A stretch of 64,000 nt of DNA from Ficedula albicollis (lineage: Eukaryota > Chordata > Aves > Passeriformes > Muscicapidae), in assembly GCF_000247815.1 (NCBI RefSeq), contig NC_021683.1, forward strand, positions 9,248,286 through 9,312,285. The letters are read 5' to 3'. The translations under genes were made by a program, and so were the position numbers. A model generated the notes under the pieces. It ran no database searches, was not told where the DNA came from, and was given only the letters and a program-made list of their open reading frames with translations. Every line of letters starts with the position of its first letter. Within the stretch, counting starts at the first letter, position 1. Below, in pieces: positions 1 to 36,380 of this stretch.

Positions 1-188
1 GCACTTTTCCTGTCATTTCAAAAGCAAGAAATAAATAAAACATCCAAGGAGTTACAGGTGATCTACCAGAAACAAAATAATTTTTAATAATGTTTCTTTT
101 CGACTGATAACTACTGAGCACTCAACTACCCAACAAAGCCACTTGATGGACCCACACAGAACACAACCCTCAGCTATTTTGGGCTTAC
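1..188. other. DNAAF1 intron 6 (partial, left edge)
   Basis: Sequence left of the last visible DNAAF1 exon. The minus-strand donor GTAAG occupies 184-188, so this is intron. No further exon is visible before the window edge. Confidence 0.7.
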
Positions 189-3100
189 CAGATTGGGCAT
201 GGTCTCCAGAATAGCTACAATACTTGGATCACTTAGATTGTTGTGGGAGAGATCAAGAACAGAAATACTTGGGCATTCCTGCAAGTGCTGGATGTCTTCC
301 ACTGTTCGTAACTTATTGTGAGCGATCTGTAGAGTCTGCAGGACTTTCAGACAAGCTGCCAAGAACAGTACAATGAAAGGAAAGGTAAGAGCTGTTGCTT
401 CACAGAGGTTTTTTTGAGCAAGTAAAAAACTGCATTGTCAAACTAATAGTTTATACTGAATGTGGAGCTGTTTTCTAAATTTGTTATTCTGCTATATATG
501 CTTTTTGGCTAGGCCTCCAAAGCTGCTTTTTTCACCCCAGTGAAAAATAGGTGCTTGGTTTTAGGATGGTGGTTGTTTTTAATTCACATTTCAAGATATT
601 TGATTACTCAAAAGCAGCAGCTTGTGTTGCAAAATTCTCCAATGTACGCAAGTAGTCACATATAGAAATAGTTTTTTATTTTCTGCTGAAGATAGAATCA
701 ATCTTTTAGCAGATATAAAAGATCTGTAATTGTGTCTGCAACTACCAAAGCACATCTTAACAGTAAAGTAAATGGTGAAAACTGGACTGTCAGCCTGTCT
801 GCAACACAGATAAGTACTGAGGTGGTATTAAGAAGTGAGGAAAAACTACCTAATTATCTTAGTTATCCACGTGAAAGTAGTTTCTATGTATTTTCTGTTT
901 CTCAACATGGGTTTTAATTCTCCACAGAAGCGTTGTGGGCTTTGGTATGGATATTGTGCAAAATTCGAACAAAAATAAAACAAATCCCTTGAAACTAGTG
1001 CCACTAACAAAAGCTTAGTCAGAGCTTAGGGAATATGGGCTTGCCAGAGGCTAAAACCTGTTGCACCAACAGTTCTTACAGAGATTCTCAATGGTCCTGA
1101 TGTAGTTGTTACTGATATTGAGGGAATCCAGCTTTTGTAAGGGTTCAAGGTTTTCAATTTTCTCAATTAAATTGAGTTGCAAGTAGAGGCAACGCAATTC
1201 TGTCTGAGCCTCCAAATTCTCAATTTTTCTTAAGCCATTGCATTGCAGCCACAAACACTTCAGCCCAGTATATTCTTCAAGATTCTCCAGTCGGTCAAAT
1301 CCTGCAGAGAAAAAAAAGATGTTTTAAAATGAAAAGGCATTGGCTGAAAATGGCTTTTTGGACAAGAAACTTCCATTAAATCAGAGCTGCTGAAACAGCC
1401 TGAGAGAACACTGGTACTGAAGTTACTGCAATATTTCCACTGAATTCATGGTACTGTTTCTGGCCCATAAAGGTAAAACCATGTTGGTGCCTATTCTGGT
1501 CTGTATCTCAGCAGCCCTTCAGATGCTAAATAATACATAGCAAACCCAAGGCCAAATGTAGAAGGCAGGATATCCTATTTATTTGGAAGAATTCTTAGGC
1601 TAACTTGGACCAAGTAACTGCATCATGCAAAAACCTGCTCAGAGATCACCAGAGGTTGAGAAATGTTGATTCTTTTTTTTTTCTTTCAATAGTGTTTGCA
1701 AACATGCAGCAAGTCTTTACTGCTTATTTTCCTCTTGACCATTTTTATTTGGCAGTAAAAAAGTTCCAAAAGCTGGAAAAAGCTCTTTATAAAACAATTT
1801 AAGGAAAAATATGTATATTTATCTCTGAGTGCAACCTAGGTATTTTAAGATATTTCTCAGAGGCTTCTGTTTCAGTAAAAGAAACCAAAAATATGTCCCT
1901 TGATTCCTACTGATCATTTGGATGGCTCCACAAAGTGAGTTAGATGTACAGTTTACTGTTCTACCTTCATATTGACTCGTTTTGTTTCCCAAATCCAGAA
2001 TCACATAAAATTGTGTTTCTAATTTAGAAGAATGACTAGATACCTAACTTCAGTGAGCCATGAAGTACAATCTCTGCTAAAATGCTACTTAGATTGATCA
2101 AACTAGGCAGTCATGTCCACATCTTACCTTTATAATGCAAGTACAGTGTATCATTTAAGTACGGGGTCCAGTATAATTTCTGCTGTTTACAGATGTCTAG
2201 CAGAATCTTTTTTGTCATTCTAAAATAGTACAAGGAAGCAGAAGCAAAATAAAAAAATGTATTTCAGTGCACATTCTGAGATCTTTGGAATCTTTTGCAG
2301 ATTCCATTGCAATACAATTAACAATTCTTTCACACAAAAGAAATAGCTACAGCTTTCAAAATTATACTTAAAAAAAAAAAAAAAAGGGCTGGGTATTTTA
2401 GTGTGGCTTTTAATTTTTACCTTTGAAGTGAGTTACCAGGCCCTTCTGCTACAAAGCAGAGGGTTCATAGGAAAGTGGGCAGGGAATTAAGAGAGTCCAA
2501 CATCTTAGAGAAGGGCAGTATGATTTTATAATAGCTTCTGGTTCGAATGTTAGCTTCCTCTCCAATTATTTCCCCTGTTCCTCATTGCTTTGGTACAGGA
2601 CCTTTGGTGGCAGAGCCAAAATGCAAAACTTTTTCTCAGACTAGAAAAATCAATAGTAATCAACCCAACATTTTATTGAAATGCTGACTTCAAAATAGCA
2701 CTCAAAAAAGTTTTGATATACAGCTGTTGGTTGGCTGGGAATGCTACTAGGAATTAACAGAATACTTTGTTTGAACTGATGCAGAGAAATGGTTGCTGGC
2801 ACATGATTTCCACAGAAGGTTGCACAATTTTCTCCATTAAATGACTTCATCATGTGGTCAGAATGTAGTTTGCTACTGTGGCCATAAAACCCAAACATCT
2901 GTACAGCTGCTGGAAATATCACTAATACCTGATTTATCCATTACTCTCAAGTTCATCTTCAAAATTGTTCTCCAGAAATGAGATGAATACACAGAATAGC
3001 AAAACTCCTGATAATGCCAACATATTCACAAACAATGTGTTACCTTACAGCACTCCTCTTTTCTTTTGTCCTTTGACTGGATGAGCTGGTTCCAGACTCC

Positions 3101-4409
3101 TGATCAATACCTGATTTTTGTTCATTCTCTTGATCTGCTCTGGACATACAGTTGACTTCTTTCTCTTGAGTTTTAACAGATTTATAAATAAGAAAATGAG
3201 TTGCAGTTTAACAGCAAGGGTGGAAAAAGTGTGTCATGTTGCCAATGACTTTAGAGAAATATTAAAGAGCACTTGAATATGAATTTCAAGAAGAGAGTGT
3301 TTTAACCAAGATTTCTTCTGACATTTTTAATGAAACTTAACTTTTTTTACACAGCATCATAAAATAAATAGTAGCACTTGAATTGCTGAAATCTGCATTT
3401 TTAATTTTTTTTTTTAGATCTGGAAGTCAGATAGTACCCATTATTCTTAATATTCTTGTAATGTACAGTGATATTAAAGTACTGACACCAATGTTTTTAT
3501 GGTGTTATATATTTTATACATATTTAATTAATATTAATTTGAGTTCACTGTAAAGAGACTACAGCAACGGTGTATCAGAGTCATTCCAAGCATTGCTAGT
3601 CTAGCTCTTCTAAAAATTTACCATTTTGCACTCCTTGGAAGGTGTCTTTACACTGCCTTTGATTAATTGCAATTTCAGTATTTGTCTCTTCAGATACTTG
3701 CCCTGAAACATTGACTTGCGCTTGTAGTTCATACATTGAAAGAGAAAGTGCAAACAAGATTATTGTACCAGATTACTTAAAAATGACTGCAATTAAAACA
3801 CAATAATCAGGCATATTTAGTAACACAAAGGGCAACCGGCTGAAACTGATGTGCAGAACTTCCATCTGAACACAAGGAAGACCTTTACTGCGCGGGTGGC
3901 CATGCACTGGAAGTGCTCGCCCAGAAAGGAGACATTCCAGCAGCACCTGGGCACGATCCTGCGCGCTGTGCCCTGCGATGGCTCTGCCCGAGCAGGGACC
4001 AATGACCGCTGCGGTCCCTTCAAACCTGACCCATCCTGCCACTCTGTGATCTAGAGGCCAGGCTAGCTGTGTGATTACCCGGCAACAGGAAAGTAAAGAA
4101 ATGTTGGAAAACGAAGTAAGACCACAGGACGATAGCAATCGAGTATGCCCCAGTTATGTCAGGATTTCCAGTGACTTCGCTGGCAGAAAGCACACATTCG
4201 CATCCCTGTAAGTATGAACAGCCGCGGTGTGCAGGCTCTGAGTGCTGGCGAGCGAGCCGGAGGCGCTCACCTGCGCTGCCAGCGCCGCCCTCACGCTCCG
4301 TGTGGGCACCTCCGCTCCCGGTGTCGCCCAGCGGCGCCTCGGACGCCTCAGGCGCCGGGGCCTCCCCGCTGCGGCCACCGCCCGGATCTCCAGCGAGCGC
4401 CGCCTGCAT
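189..4409 (-). CDS. DNAAF1: DNAAF1 (LRRC50), dynein axonemal assembly factor 1, 5' part
   Basis: Six coding exons on the minus strand: 4271-4409 (ATG at 4407-4409), 3622-3720, 3044-3164, 2128-2219, 1080-1301 and 189-355. Phases run 1,1,2,1,1,0 without a break and give 280 residues; the rest lies beyond the left edge. Exon 4 begins in the [15 protein letters not shown] segment. Exons 5 and 6 carry consecutive SDS22-type leucine-rich repeats ([35 protein letters not shown]), closely matching human DNAAF1 from memory. The family protein is cytoplasmic, helps preassemble outer and inner dynein arms for motile cilia, and is mutated in primary ciliary dyskinesia. The N-terminal ~120 residues, before the LRRs, are acidic/Ala-Gly-rich and poorly conserved, so the start codon is less certain than the rest. 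The start has A at -3. The gene is head to head with HSDL1. Confidence 0.93.
3851..4052 (+). mobile_element. CR1-type LINE 3' fragment
   Basis: The segment reads like the 3' end of avian CR1 elements: an 'aacttc..ctgaacacaaggaag..ctttactg' block, 'gcactgga...gcccagaaaggagacattcc', and the terminal 'ggtcccttcaaacctgaccca...ctgtgatct'. It is 5'-truncated, as is usual for CR1, diverged and lies in DNAAF1 intron 1 about 220 bp from exon 1. Its orientation is opposite to DNAAF1. The family call rests on remembered consensus, and the 5' limit is approximate. Confidence 0.75.
4073..4086. promoter_or_regulatory. Possible degenerate RFX X-box near the DNAAF1 start
   Basis: A 14-bp imperfect palindrome, GATTACC then CGGCAAC, resembles the RFX X-box (RYYNYYATRRNRAC). 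One half site (GTTGCC on the minus strand) is good; the centre and other half deviate. It lies in DNAAF1 intron 1, about 190 bp downstream of exon 1. DNAAF1 is a motile-cilia gene of the kind driven by RFX/FOXJ1, so the location is sensible. The match alone is weak. Confidence 0.3.
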
Positions 4410-6464
<2,055 letters not shown>

Positions 6465-6477
6465 GCTTGTGATCACC

Positions 6478-9400
6478 ATGGCTGCAGTGGATCGATTCTC
6501 CCTCTTGTACAGAGAAATCAGTCGCTCCTGCAGTTTCTATATAGAAGCCCTGGCTATTGTTGGAGCTTGGTACACAGTCAGAAAGTGTGTGTCTCTGGCA
6601 TTGGACACTTACAGCGCGCTCAGGCTGCACGTTATTCCAAGGCTGAGTGGGGAGATTGATCTCGTCAGGAAATACGGGAAATGGGCCGTGGTCACGGGTA
6701 AGAGATGAAGTGATGAATTTGCTTGTGTTTATGTAACCTCTGACATCCCTGCCTTTCATTAAGGTTCTCCTTTAAGCTTCTCTTGTTGTCATAGAAAATA
6801 TGAAACTTTTATGAGGGGAATTGCAGAAGGTGGTAGACGGTGTTGTCTTTACTGTTATGTCTTTGAATTCAATATATTTAGTGCCACGTGGTCTCAGAAA
6901 AAAGAATAAAGCTATAATTGAAAGAACTGTCAAAGTAGAAAGCTGATGCTGCTCTGTTTTTCACTTGTGTGTTCTATTGCTGTTTTCTCTTGCAGGTAGC
7001 ACAGATGGTATTGGGAAGGCTTATGCTGAACAACTGGCAAAGCATGGTGTCAACATCATCTTAGTCAGCCGAAACAAAGAGAAGCTGGAGGCTGTATCCA
7101 GGAGCATATCTGAAACCTATAAAGTGGAAACAGATTTCATAGTAGCTGATTTCAGCAAGGGGCGTGAGCTTTACCCAGCCATTAAGGAGGCTCTGAAAGA
7201 CAGAGAAATTGGGATTTTGGTGAATAATGTAGGAATATTTTATGCCCACACAGACTATTTTACTAATGTGTCTGAGGATACGCTATGGGACTTGATCCAT
7301 GTAAATATTGCTTCTGCTACCATGATGACACATATTGTGCTGCCAAGCATGGTAAAGAAGAGGAAAGGGGCAATTGTGAATCTTTCTTCAGGAGTCTGTT
7401 GTCAGCCTACCCCAATGTTGACAGTCTATGGAGCCTCTAAAGTAAGTTGGGGTGTAGTGTTAAATGGCATGCACTGGAAAGTATATTATAGGTTGGTTGT
7501 TCTGAGGTGGTTTTTGAACACATTCAGCAAGGATGTCAGAATACTTGAATGTTTTCTAGGGATTTGTTTAAATATTGGAGGTGAATGATACATGTGTCAT
7601 GCAGTAAACTCTTCATCCTCACCAGTGCTAGGCTTTGAACCAAAGTCAGTGCCCTTGACTTTTGTGTGAACTGTGGCATGACAATCATTCTAGGAGAAAT
7701 GTTGTCTTTCTCAGATGCACAAAGCAGAGAGACAATTCTGTGGGTCTCATTGAAAGAGTCAAGAATTTCATGTCTCTGCAGCTGAACTGTGCACATACCT
7801 CAAGCCTCTTGCATACCAGTATTTGGTAGCAAGAAGGGCTATACTCATGCTCAAGCCACCACAGTGACACGGAGTGTGGCCAAATCAAGCCACTTCTTGT
7901 AATCCCAAGGAGTGTTGTGGCATATTTGAGGACCAGTGAAAAGAACTCTCCTATAATTGTCCTTCCTGAAGAGATCCAGCCAGTAATGAATAGGTCTGGG
8001 CAGCTGGGTGATGCTGGAAGAATGAATGCTCATGGTGATGGTGGATTTACGCTGGATGACATGGCACTGAATCCACAAAAGCAGCTGGGATCATGGAAGG
8101 ATCTCACCTAGATGCAGTGTCTAAACACAAGGAGTGGTTATTGCTCCCAGCTGTCTGTGGCTGCCCTCTGTTGTAGCCTTGCTCCTGACATAGCTCTTTT
8201 ATTTCCTTTGGCCTGGAGCAAAGCTAGCTGTTACTACTCCAAGGTGTAAAATTCCTTGCAGACTTCCTTCAGTGTGGAAACTGTCTTACGGTTACTGTTA
8301 CTGTGCAGAGTATCTGCCCATTTTAGTGGGCTAAGTGTATGTAGAACTGCACTCTGAATTAAAACAATTAAAAGGCTTGAATGAAAAAGAAGAATCACAA
8401 ATGTACCAAAGTTTCTTCATTTAGCTGAGATAATCCAAATCCTAGATCAGCAATCCAGTTTTAAGCCTGGCCTCAGAACACAGAATGGAGAACAAGTTGT
8501 AACATCCTAAGCCTCTTTATGCAGCAACAGTGAATAGTGCTTGAAGTGGTTACCTTAGTTTTCCTAAAGTATTTGTAAGAGCATTTGTATAAGATGCTTT
8601 CCCAACACACTGTTGGGAAAACATGTTGCAAGGCTGGTTGGGAGCAGAAAGGTATTTGCTCACAAGCTGAGTCTGAAATGCTCTTTCTCAGGGAGAACTG
8701 GCTGTGTGGCACAGCAGTAGCTTCAGCAGGGAAGGCATTAGTGTTGCTGCCCTGATAAGACTGAGCCAGGCTCATTTCTCTGTCTGATTCCAGCAGTCCC
8801 AGTTATCAGCCTTGTGCTTTTCTTGTTCTGTAAAAGTAAAATGAGGTAAAGGAGGTAACATTAAAGGAGGATACACATTAACTTTTCTGCATATGAGGGT
8901 CCCAGGAAATAACTAACCTGGCTTCTGGAGAAGACAGTTGAATGCAAAATTCAGCTGTAAATGTATTAAAGAATGGGACTTTATTTTCTTCTTCTTACAG
9001 GAGTAGGTAGAGCTGGCTGTAGAGTGTCCTTGCAATGTCCTCAGACCAAATAAAGTATTCGTTTTAGATGAAATAAATGTTTTTGTATTATTTTTAAGTA
9101 GAAATTGTCAGATTGTGGTGACCAGTCACTTTGTCCTGCAAGTTACTGTACCATAGCAGCTTTATAGCAAATAACAACACATAGAAATGTAGGTAATTCT
9201 TCAGAAAATAATATTCTATACAATTTATTAATATTCATTAACTATAATTAATATTAATATGCTGGTGCATAAAAGATGTTAAAACTTTTCTGTAATTTTA
9301 ATAAAACTTTGCCCTGAGATTTAACTGTTAAAAAAAAAAGAAAAAACCTCTCTTTCTGCTTTTGTCTTTATAGAGCTACTTGGATTATTTCAGTAGATCA

Positions 9401-10594
9401 CTGCATTATGAGTATGCCTCTAAAGGAATTTTTATTCAGAGTCTAATGCCATTTGTAACTTGTACAAATATGGTAGCATTCAGCAGCACTATGTCAAAGA
9501 GGTCTATCCTTTTTCCTACTGCTGAAGAATATGCAAGTCATGCTGTTTCTACTCTTGGGTTATCCATAAGGACCACTGGCTACTGGAAGCATGCAATACA
9601 GGTAATGGAATTCATTAAACTGTTTCATGTTTGTCAATAGAAGTAAATCAGCTGTTTACCTTCTTAGGAGTCTGAATGAAAAGTGCTCATTCTGAAAAAG
9701 TGTAATATGTATTGTAGACTTTAAAGCATTGTGCCATGTTTTCTCACTAGTTCTCTTTTAGAAACTTATGCTTGGGCATGCTTTTTTTAAGATCATAGAG
9801 TGAATCCAATTCTCCCTTGAAATGTGCAGCAGAACACAGACAATTTTTTACTGAAAAGCAGAATATCTAATTTCTCTGGCTGACTTGGCAAGTGTTTTCA
9901 CCCTCTTCAGTAAACAGAAATAGCTTTTTTCAGTCTTAATATATTAAGCCTATTTGTGCTTTGGGGAAGAGTGGGTGGGGAGGATGGAATAATAGCAGGA
10001 AAAAAAACACCCCATAGTTTTGTTCTAAGCTGCCTGGAAGCAGGTCCTCCATTTTTTAAGGTTTTCATTTTTGGGGCAGACTGTTTTATGCACGTTGGTC
10101 ACATCTCATGTATCCTACCCAGTGGCTTCCTATAGCATTGGGTTGAGTAGATGGAAATGAAGAAGTGGGGATTTGTCTGAAAGGAATAAAATAGCCAGGA
10201 TGGATTCTGGCAAAATGTAGCAATTAAAGGCAGTGGACAGAATTGCTGTTGCGACCTTGATCAAATCGGGAGTCAGGATTTATTTGCAGGACTTAACTGC
10301 TCAGCTGTGGGTGCTCCATCTGAAACAGCTAAATATGTGTGCTTCCAAGGGGTTGATGATACCCAAGCACTTCTTACCTTGCTTTAGTAGTGACTTGAGA
10401 AACCGTTTGTTTACTTTAATGGAATATATCTTAATTTGTCCCTTCCTTTCATTTTTTTTTGTGTTTTCTTGTCTCCCTGTGTCCCTCCACAGTGGACGCT
10501 GGGCGAGTGCCTGCCGGAATGGATGTGGGCGTGGTTTGCACTGTACTTGAGCAGAATTCTACGCAAGGAAGCTTTGGCAGCCAAAGCAAAATAG
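6478..10594 (+). CDS. HSDL1: HSDL1, hydroxysteroid dehydrogenase-like protein 1
   Basis: Four coding exons: 6478-6697 (ATG in exon 6465-6697, context ACC ATG G), 6996-7441, 9374-9601 and 10493-10594 (TAG). They encode 331 aa; human has 330. All junctions are GT-AG and phases close. It has a short-chain dehydrogenase/reductase fold: an N-terminal hydrophobic stretch ([10 protein letters not shown]), cofactor motif TGSTDGIG at residues 73-80, NNVG at 150-153, Ser204/205, and Y218-x-x-x-K222. Human HSDL1 is annotated as inactive because Phe replaces Tyr218, whereas this sequence reads TAT (7427-7429), so the catalytic Asn-Ser-Tyr-Lys set looks intact. The C-terminus ([13 protein letters not shown]) is basic and differs from the human ending. 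The human protein has been reported at mitochondria; the substrate is unknown. It shares a divergent promoter with DNAAF1. Confidence 0.95.
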
Positions 10595-10745
10595 GAGCAG
10601 CTCGATGTCCCATGATACAATTCTGATCTCAGTGTTGCAAAAATATTTAATGAACCTTGGAGCACTTACTGTAACTTGTCCATACCTTGATAAGGAAGCT
10701 GCATAACCTAGACAACAGAAGTCTGGATCCTCTCTGTATCCTTGT

Positions 10746-10751
10746 ATTAAA
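10746..10751 (+). terminator. Candidate HSDL1 poly(A) signal (ATTAAA)
   Basis: ATTAAA about 150 bp after the HSDL1 stop is the first canonical-variant signal downstream. It would give a short 3' UTR. Longer 3' ends cannot be excluded. Confidence 0.4.
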
Positions 10752-10779
10752 TAGCTCCTCTGCTGCTTTCCTGCATGAC

Positions 10780-11200
10780 AGACTGCTGATGTTTTTGATG
10801 TTAATCTCTGTTCACTTTCTCATTGAGATAATTGGGCAGGAGCAGGTACAATGTTGTTTCTAATAATAAGTGACAGTGCCTTACATAGTGCTATGTCCAT
10901 TTGTAAAGTTGAGAGAATTTGAGACTCCTCCAACTCCATCCGAAGCGGGACCCCAGAAAAATCAAGCTATTGAAAACGACAGCGATGAAGTTGTGGAGAA
11001 GATGGAGCAGCTGGGGGGTATCAGGGCCAGGGACCCCTGACAGCTCTCTCCACAGCCTCCGCTGGCCCTCAAAGCCGTTTGCTTCAGTTGGTGCAGGATA
11101 AAACTTGTGTTGCCAACAATGCCTTCCGCTCGCTGGCAAAGGGGCTTTAAATCCATACATTTATTTTGGGCAAGGGATTAAACGCAGCTCGCTCCCGGCC
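10780..11200. other. HSDL1-MBTPS1 intergenic spacer
   Basis: Non-coding spacer of about 0.4 kb between the probable HSDL1 3' end and the MBTPS1 CpG island. GC content rises towards 11200. No exon, RNA gene or repeat recognised. Confidence 0.5.
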
Positions 11201-11268
11201 CGTCCCTGCCGGCGCTCTCCCTGTGGGTCACGGGATCCTCTCGCGGCTCTCCCCGGGCCCGGCCCCCC

Positions 11269-11278
11269 GCGCATGCGC
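11269..11278. promoter_or_regulatory. NRF1-type palindrome in MBTPS1 promoter
   Basis: GCGCATGCGC is an exact palindrome matching the NRF1 core site. It lies about 10 bp upstream of a TCTCGCGAGA palindrome, in a TATA-less CpG-island promoter. Confidence 0.7.
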
Positions 11279-11288
11279 AGCGCGGGGT

Positions 11289-11298
11289 TCTCGCGAGA
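11289..11298. promoter_or_regulatory. TCTCGCGAGA promoter element (MBTPS1)
   Basis: An exact copy of the palindromic TCTCGCGAGA element, found near transcription starts of many housekeeping genes and linked in the literature to ZBTB33/Kaiso. It sits between the NRF1-like and YY1-like motifs. Confidence 0.7.
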
Positions 11299-11319
11299 GC
11301 GCGGCGGTAAACAGCGCAC

Positions 11320-11330
11320 AAGATGGCGGC
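11320..11330 (+). promoter_or_regulatory. YY1 motif at the MBTPS1 start site
   Basis: AAGATGGCGGC in plus orientation matches the YY1 consensus that is typically just downstream of TSSs. It suggests transcription begins at about 11300. Its ATG is in the 5' UTR and is not the protein start. Confidence 0.7.
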
Positions 11331-11338
11331 GGGCCGGG

Positions 11339-12307
<969 letters not shown>

Positions 12308-14046
12308 CGGCGCGGTGAGCACGGGGCGGGCCGGGAGCGCCGCGGCTCCCTCAGGGTCTGGGGCGCGGGCGGGGCGGCGCTTGCCGCCTCTCGTCTCGGG
12401 GCTGTCTCGCCCTCCGCCGCGGCGTGGGGCTCTCCCCGCCGGCTGTCACTTAATCCAACCTGCCCGGGCCGGGAGCGGCGGCGCTGGCCCGCACGGTGCC
12501 CGGCCGAGCGCTGCTGCTTTAGTCCGGTACCGGGCCCGGGCTCGCTGGGCTCGCTCGTGGTGCTGGCAGAGCTCCCCGGACGGGCCGGTGCTGCTGCCCT
12601 GCGGCCGGCGATCCTCCGGGGAATGGGGTGCCCTCGCTTCGGCAGGAGCAGGGAGTGAATCCAGGCTAGCGTTTCTGAGGAGGGGCAAGCTGGCAAATGT
12701 GAGTCCCGTCCAGCCCCTCACGGTGTGGGTGTTAAACAGAATAAACTGTGAGCGTGCTGCTCCTTTGCTCTTGGTATCCATTGTACTTCGTTATCTTGCT
12801 TGCATACAACCTCTTATCGGCTATAAGGGTGTTTGTGTTGCTCATTTGTGTGGTTATTTTATTTTATTGCTATAGGGGTTATTAACCGCTGGAGTGATAA
12901 GGCTCAGTCAAGGCCAGAAGTCAGTGCACTGTAACTATGTTGAGTTAGGAACGAGGGGGAAACTTAATAATCACAAGCAGTGCCCAGCCTATGGTGTTGT
13001 CAGTCAAATAAAAATAGAGGTGATTTCTGTCCCTATTACAAGGAAATACTTGATAATGCTAAATAAAGTTAAATAAAAATGAAGCAACAGCTGTCGCATT
13101 CAGACTTGATTTGGCTGTTGTGCTGGGAGGTCAGCCCATCATCCCCCTAAATCTTGTGAATCCCCTAATAAGGATCCAGTCCTGGACACAGCTGCAGTAT
13201 ACAGTTCTGTTCTGCTTCTCCAGGTGCTGTGACAGCCCAGACATAAATGTTTCTCTTTTCTTATCTTTTAATGGCCTTTTGTGTCTCAGTTGCTGGTTGA
13301 GTGTTTGGAATTCAGAAGAATACCAGCATTGCAATTTTTCTTTAGTATATTATGCGCTTCAGAACATAAGGGGAAGAGTCTGTATTTCCATGTAGGAAAC
13401 ACTTTCAACACCTTCCTTTAATTTCACATTCTGTAATCAGCTCTTATTTTCTCAGGTGCCAGTGTTTTTAGTAACACACACCCCAGCTCAAAAAAATTTT
13501 GAAAGACTTTTTTCATGCAGATTTTCAAGCAGAGTTACTGCAGCTTTGACTCCCCTGGTATCTCTTGTCTGTACCTGGCTTTGGCATATAGTTTGATTCA
13601 CTTTGTGTAAAATGAAGTTCTGTGCATTATTTCTATTTGCTATGTTTCTGATTGGAAAAAAAACCCCACATACTTTTTTAAGTGTCCATGGACACTTTTA
13701 TCATGTTAGTATTTTAATTTTCAGTTTTTCCCTGCCATGGGACTTGCATGTAGTTTGTAACTCTTTGCTCCATTTACATGAAGAGTGGTCGAGTTTGGTG
13801 GTCATTGTTGCCTGTTGTCTTGTCAAATAAAATATTTGAGTGTTTCACATTTGTTCTAGTCTGAACAAGGGCAAAGCTTGAGTATTGGTGAAAAATTGTA
13901 AATTAAATATAAGGCACTTTTTTCCACTATTATTTCTCAAACAGACACAAGAAGTGTCTTTTTTTTGGTGATTGTCAGACTCTAGAGTTGCACAAACTGT
14001 TATTATTATTAATGCATCTAATTATTTTCTGTATTCTGCCTTACAG

Positions 14047-14374
14047 GTTGGTCTGCAATCAGCTTTGCTAATTCTTCTGGGGGGTTAACTTTGCCATCAG
14101 AAATGGAGTACAGGACTCAGCTGCTGCATCCTGAGTGACAATCATTTTATGCAAAATGGAGAAGAAGCGGAGAAAGAAATGAGCCTGATCACTAGGCTTC
14201 ACCTGAAAAGACCATGAAATCTCTACTTATTTTGGATCCAGCTTTCAGAATATCCCGTTGATCAGCACAGTGGAAGCAACGTTTACTGAAACAAAAATGA
14301 ACTAGTACATAAAGAAGAAAATTGTGATTTGAATATATGGAATTTCTGGAATGAAACCATTTTCTTCTATGACC
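14047..14374 (+). promoter_or_regulatory. MBTPS1: MBTPS1 5' UTR in exon 2 with five short upstream ORFs
   Basis: Exon 2 starts after the acceptor ...CTTACAG at 14046. Before the conserved start at 14375 there are five closed uORFs: 14103-14138 (11 codons plus stop), 14149-14217 (22 plus stop), 14214-14261 (15 plus stop, overlapping the previous stop as ATGA), 14297-14305 (two codons plus stop) and 14337-14354 (five plus stop). The last stop overlaps the in-frame ATG at 14351, again as ATGA. This predicts restrained translation or reinitiation. No reporter evidence is available. Confidence 0.6.
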
Positions 14375-35819
<21,445 letters not shown>

Positions 35820-36380
35820 GCCCTGCCTTGCCAAAGATGACCTCCTTGGACTGCTTGCTTTCCAGGGCTGTGCATCGCTCCCAGTGGAGGTGCACCTGAC
35901 ATCATCTCACAGTCTTTGGTTTGTGGAGAGAAAAAAAGAACCTCAGTTGATCATCTGTAGATAAAACTGCAGCTTTAAGCAGCTGAAGCCACCAAAGACT
36001 TGAATACTGTTTAAATGGCTGCTTAGTCAGTACATATCCCAACAGGGGGAAAATGGACCTTTTTTTTTAAGCTGACCAAACTAAAATTTATTTGTTTAGA
36101 GGCTATTTTCTATATTTATTGTTGGGGAGGGCGGGGGAAAAGTCACTTTAAGGACCTCTGCTAAGGAAAAACAAGTGCATTTTTTTGGATGGAATGCAAT
36201 TTTCTAGAATGGTATTATGCTGAAGAGTATAACGTGCACCATTAAAAGAGGAAGGGACTGAGAGAGACCAGTACAAATCAGTGAGGCATACTCCTGCAGT
36301 TTATTTTTATAAAGCAAACTACCATGATGTTTTGTAATTTTTGGTCACGATTTCACCGTTGTTGGTGAAGCAGATTTTTC

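Noticed and set aside
7917..8111. 64-residue open frame in HSDL1 intron 2
   Set aside because: No recognisable homology or matching splice signals; the exons on either side join in phase without it.
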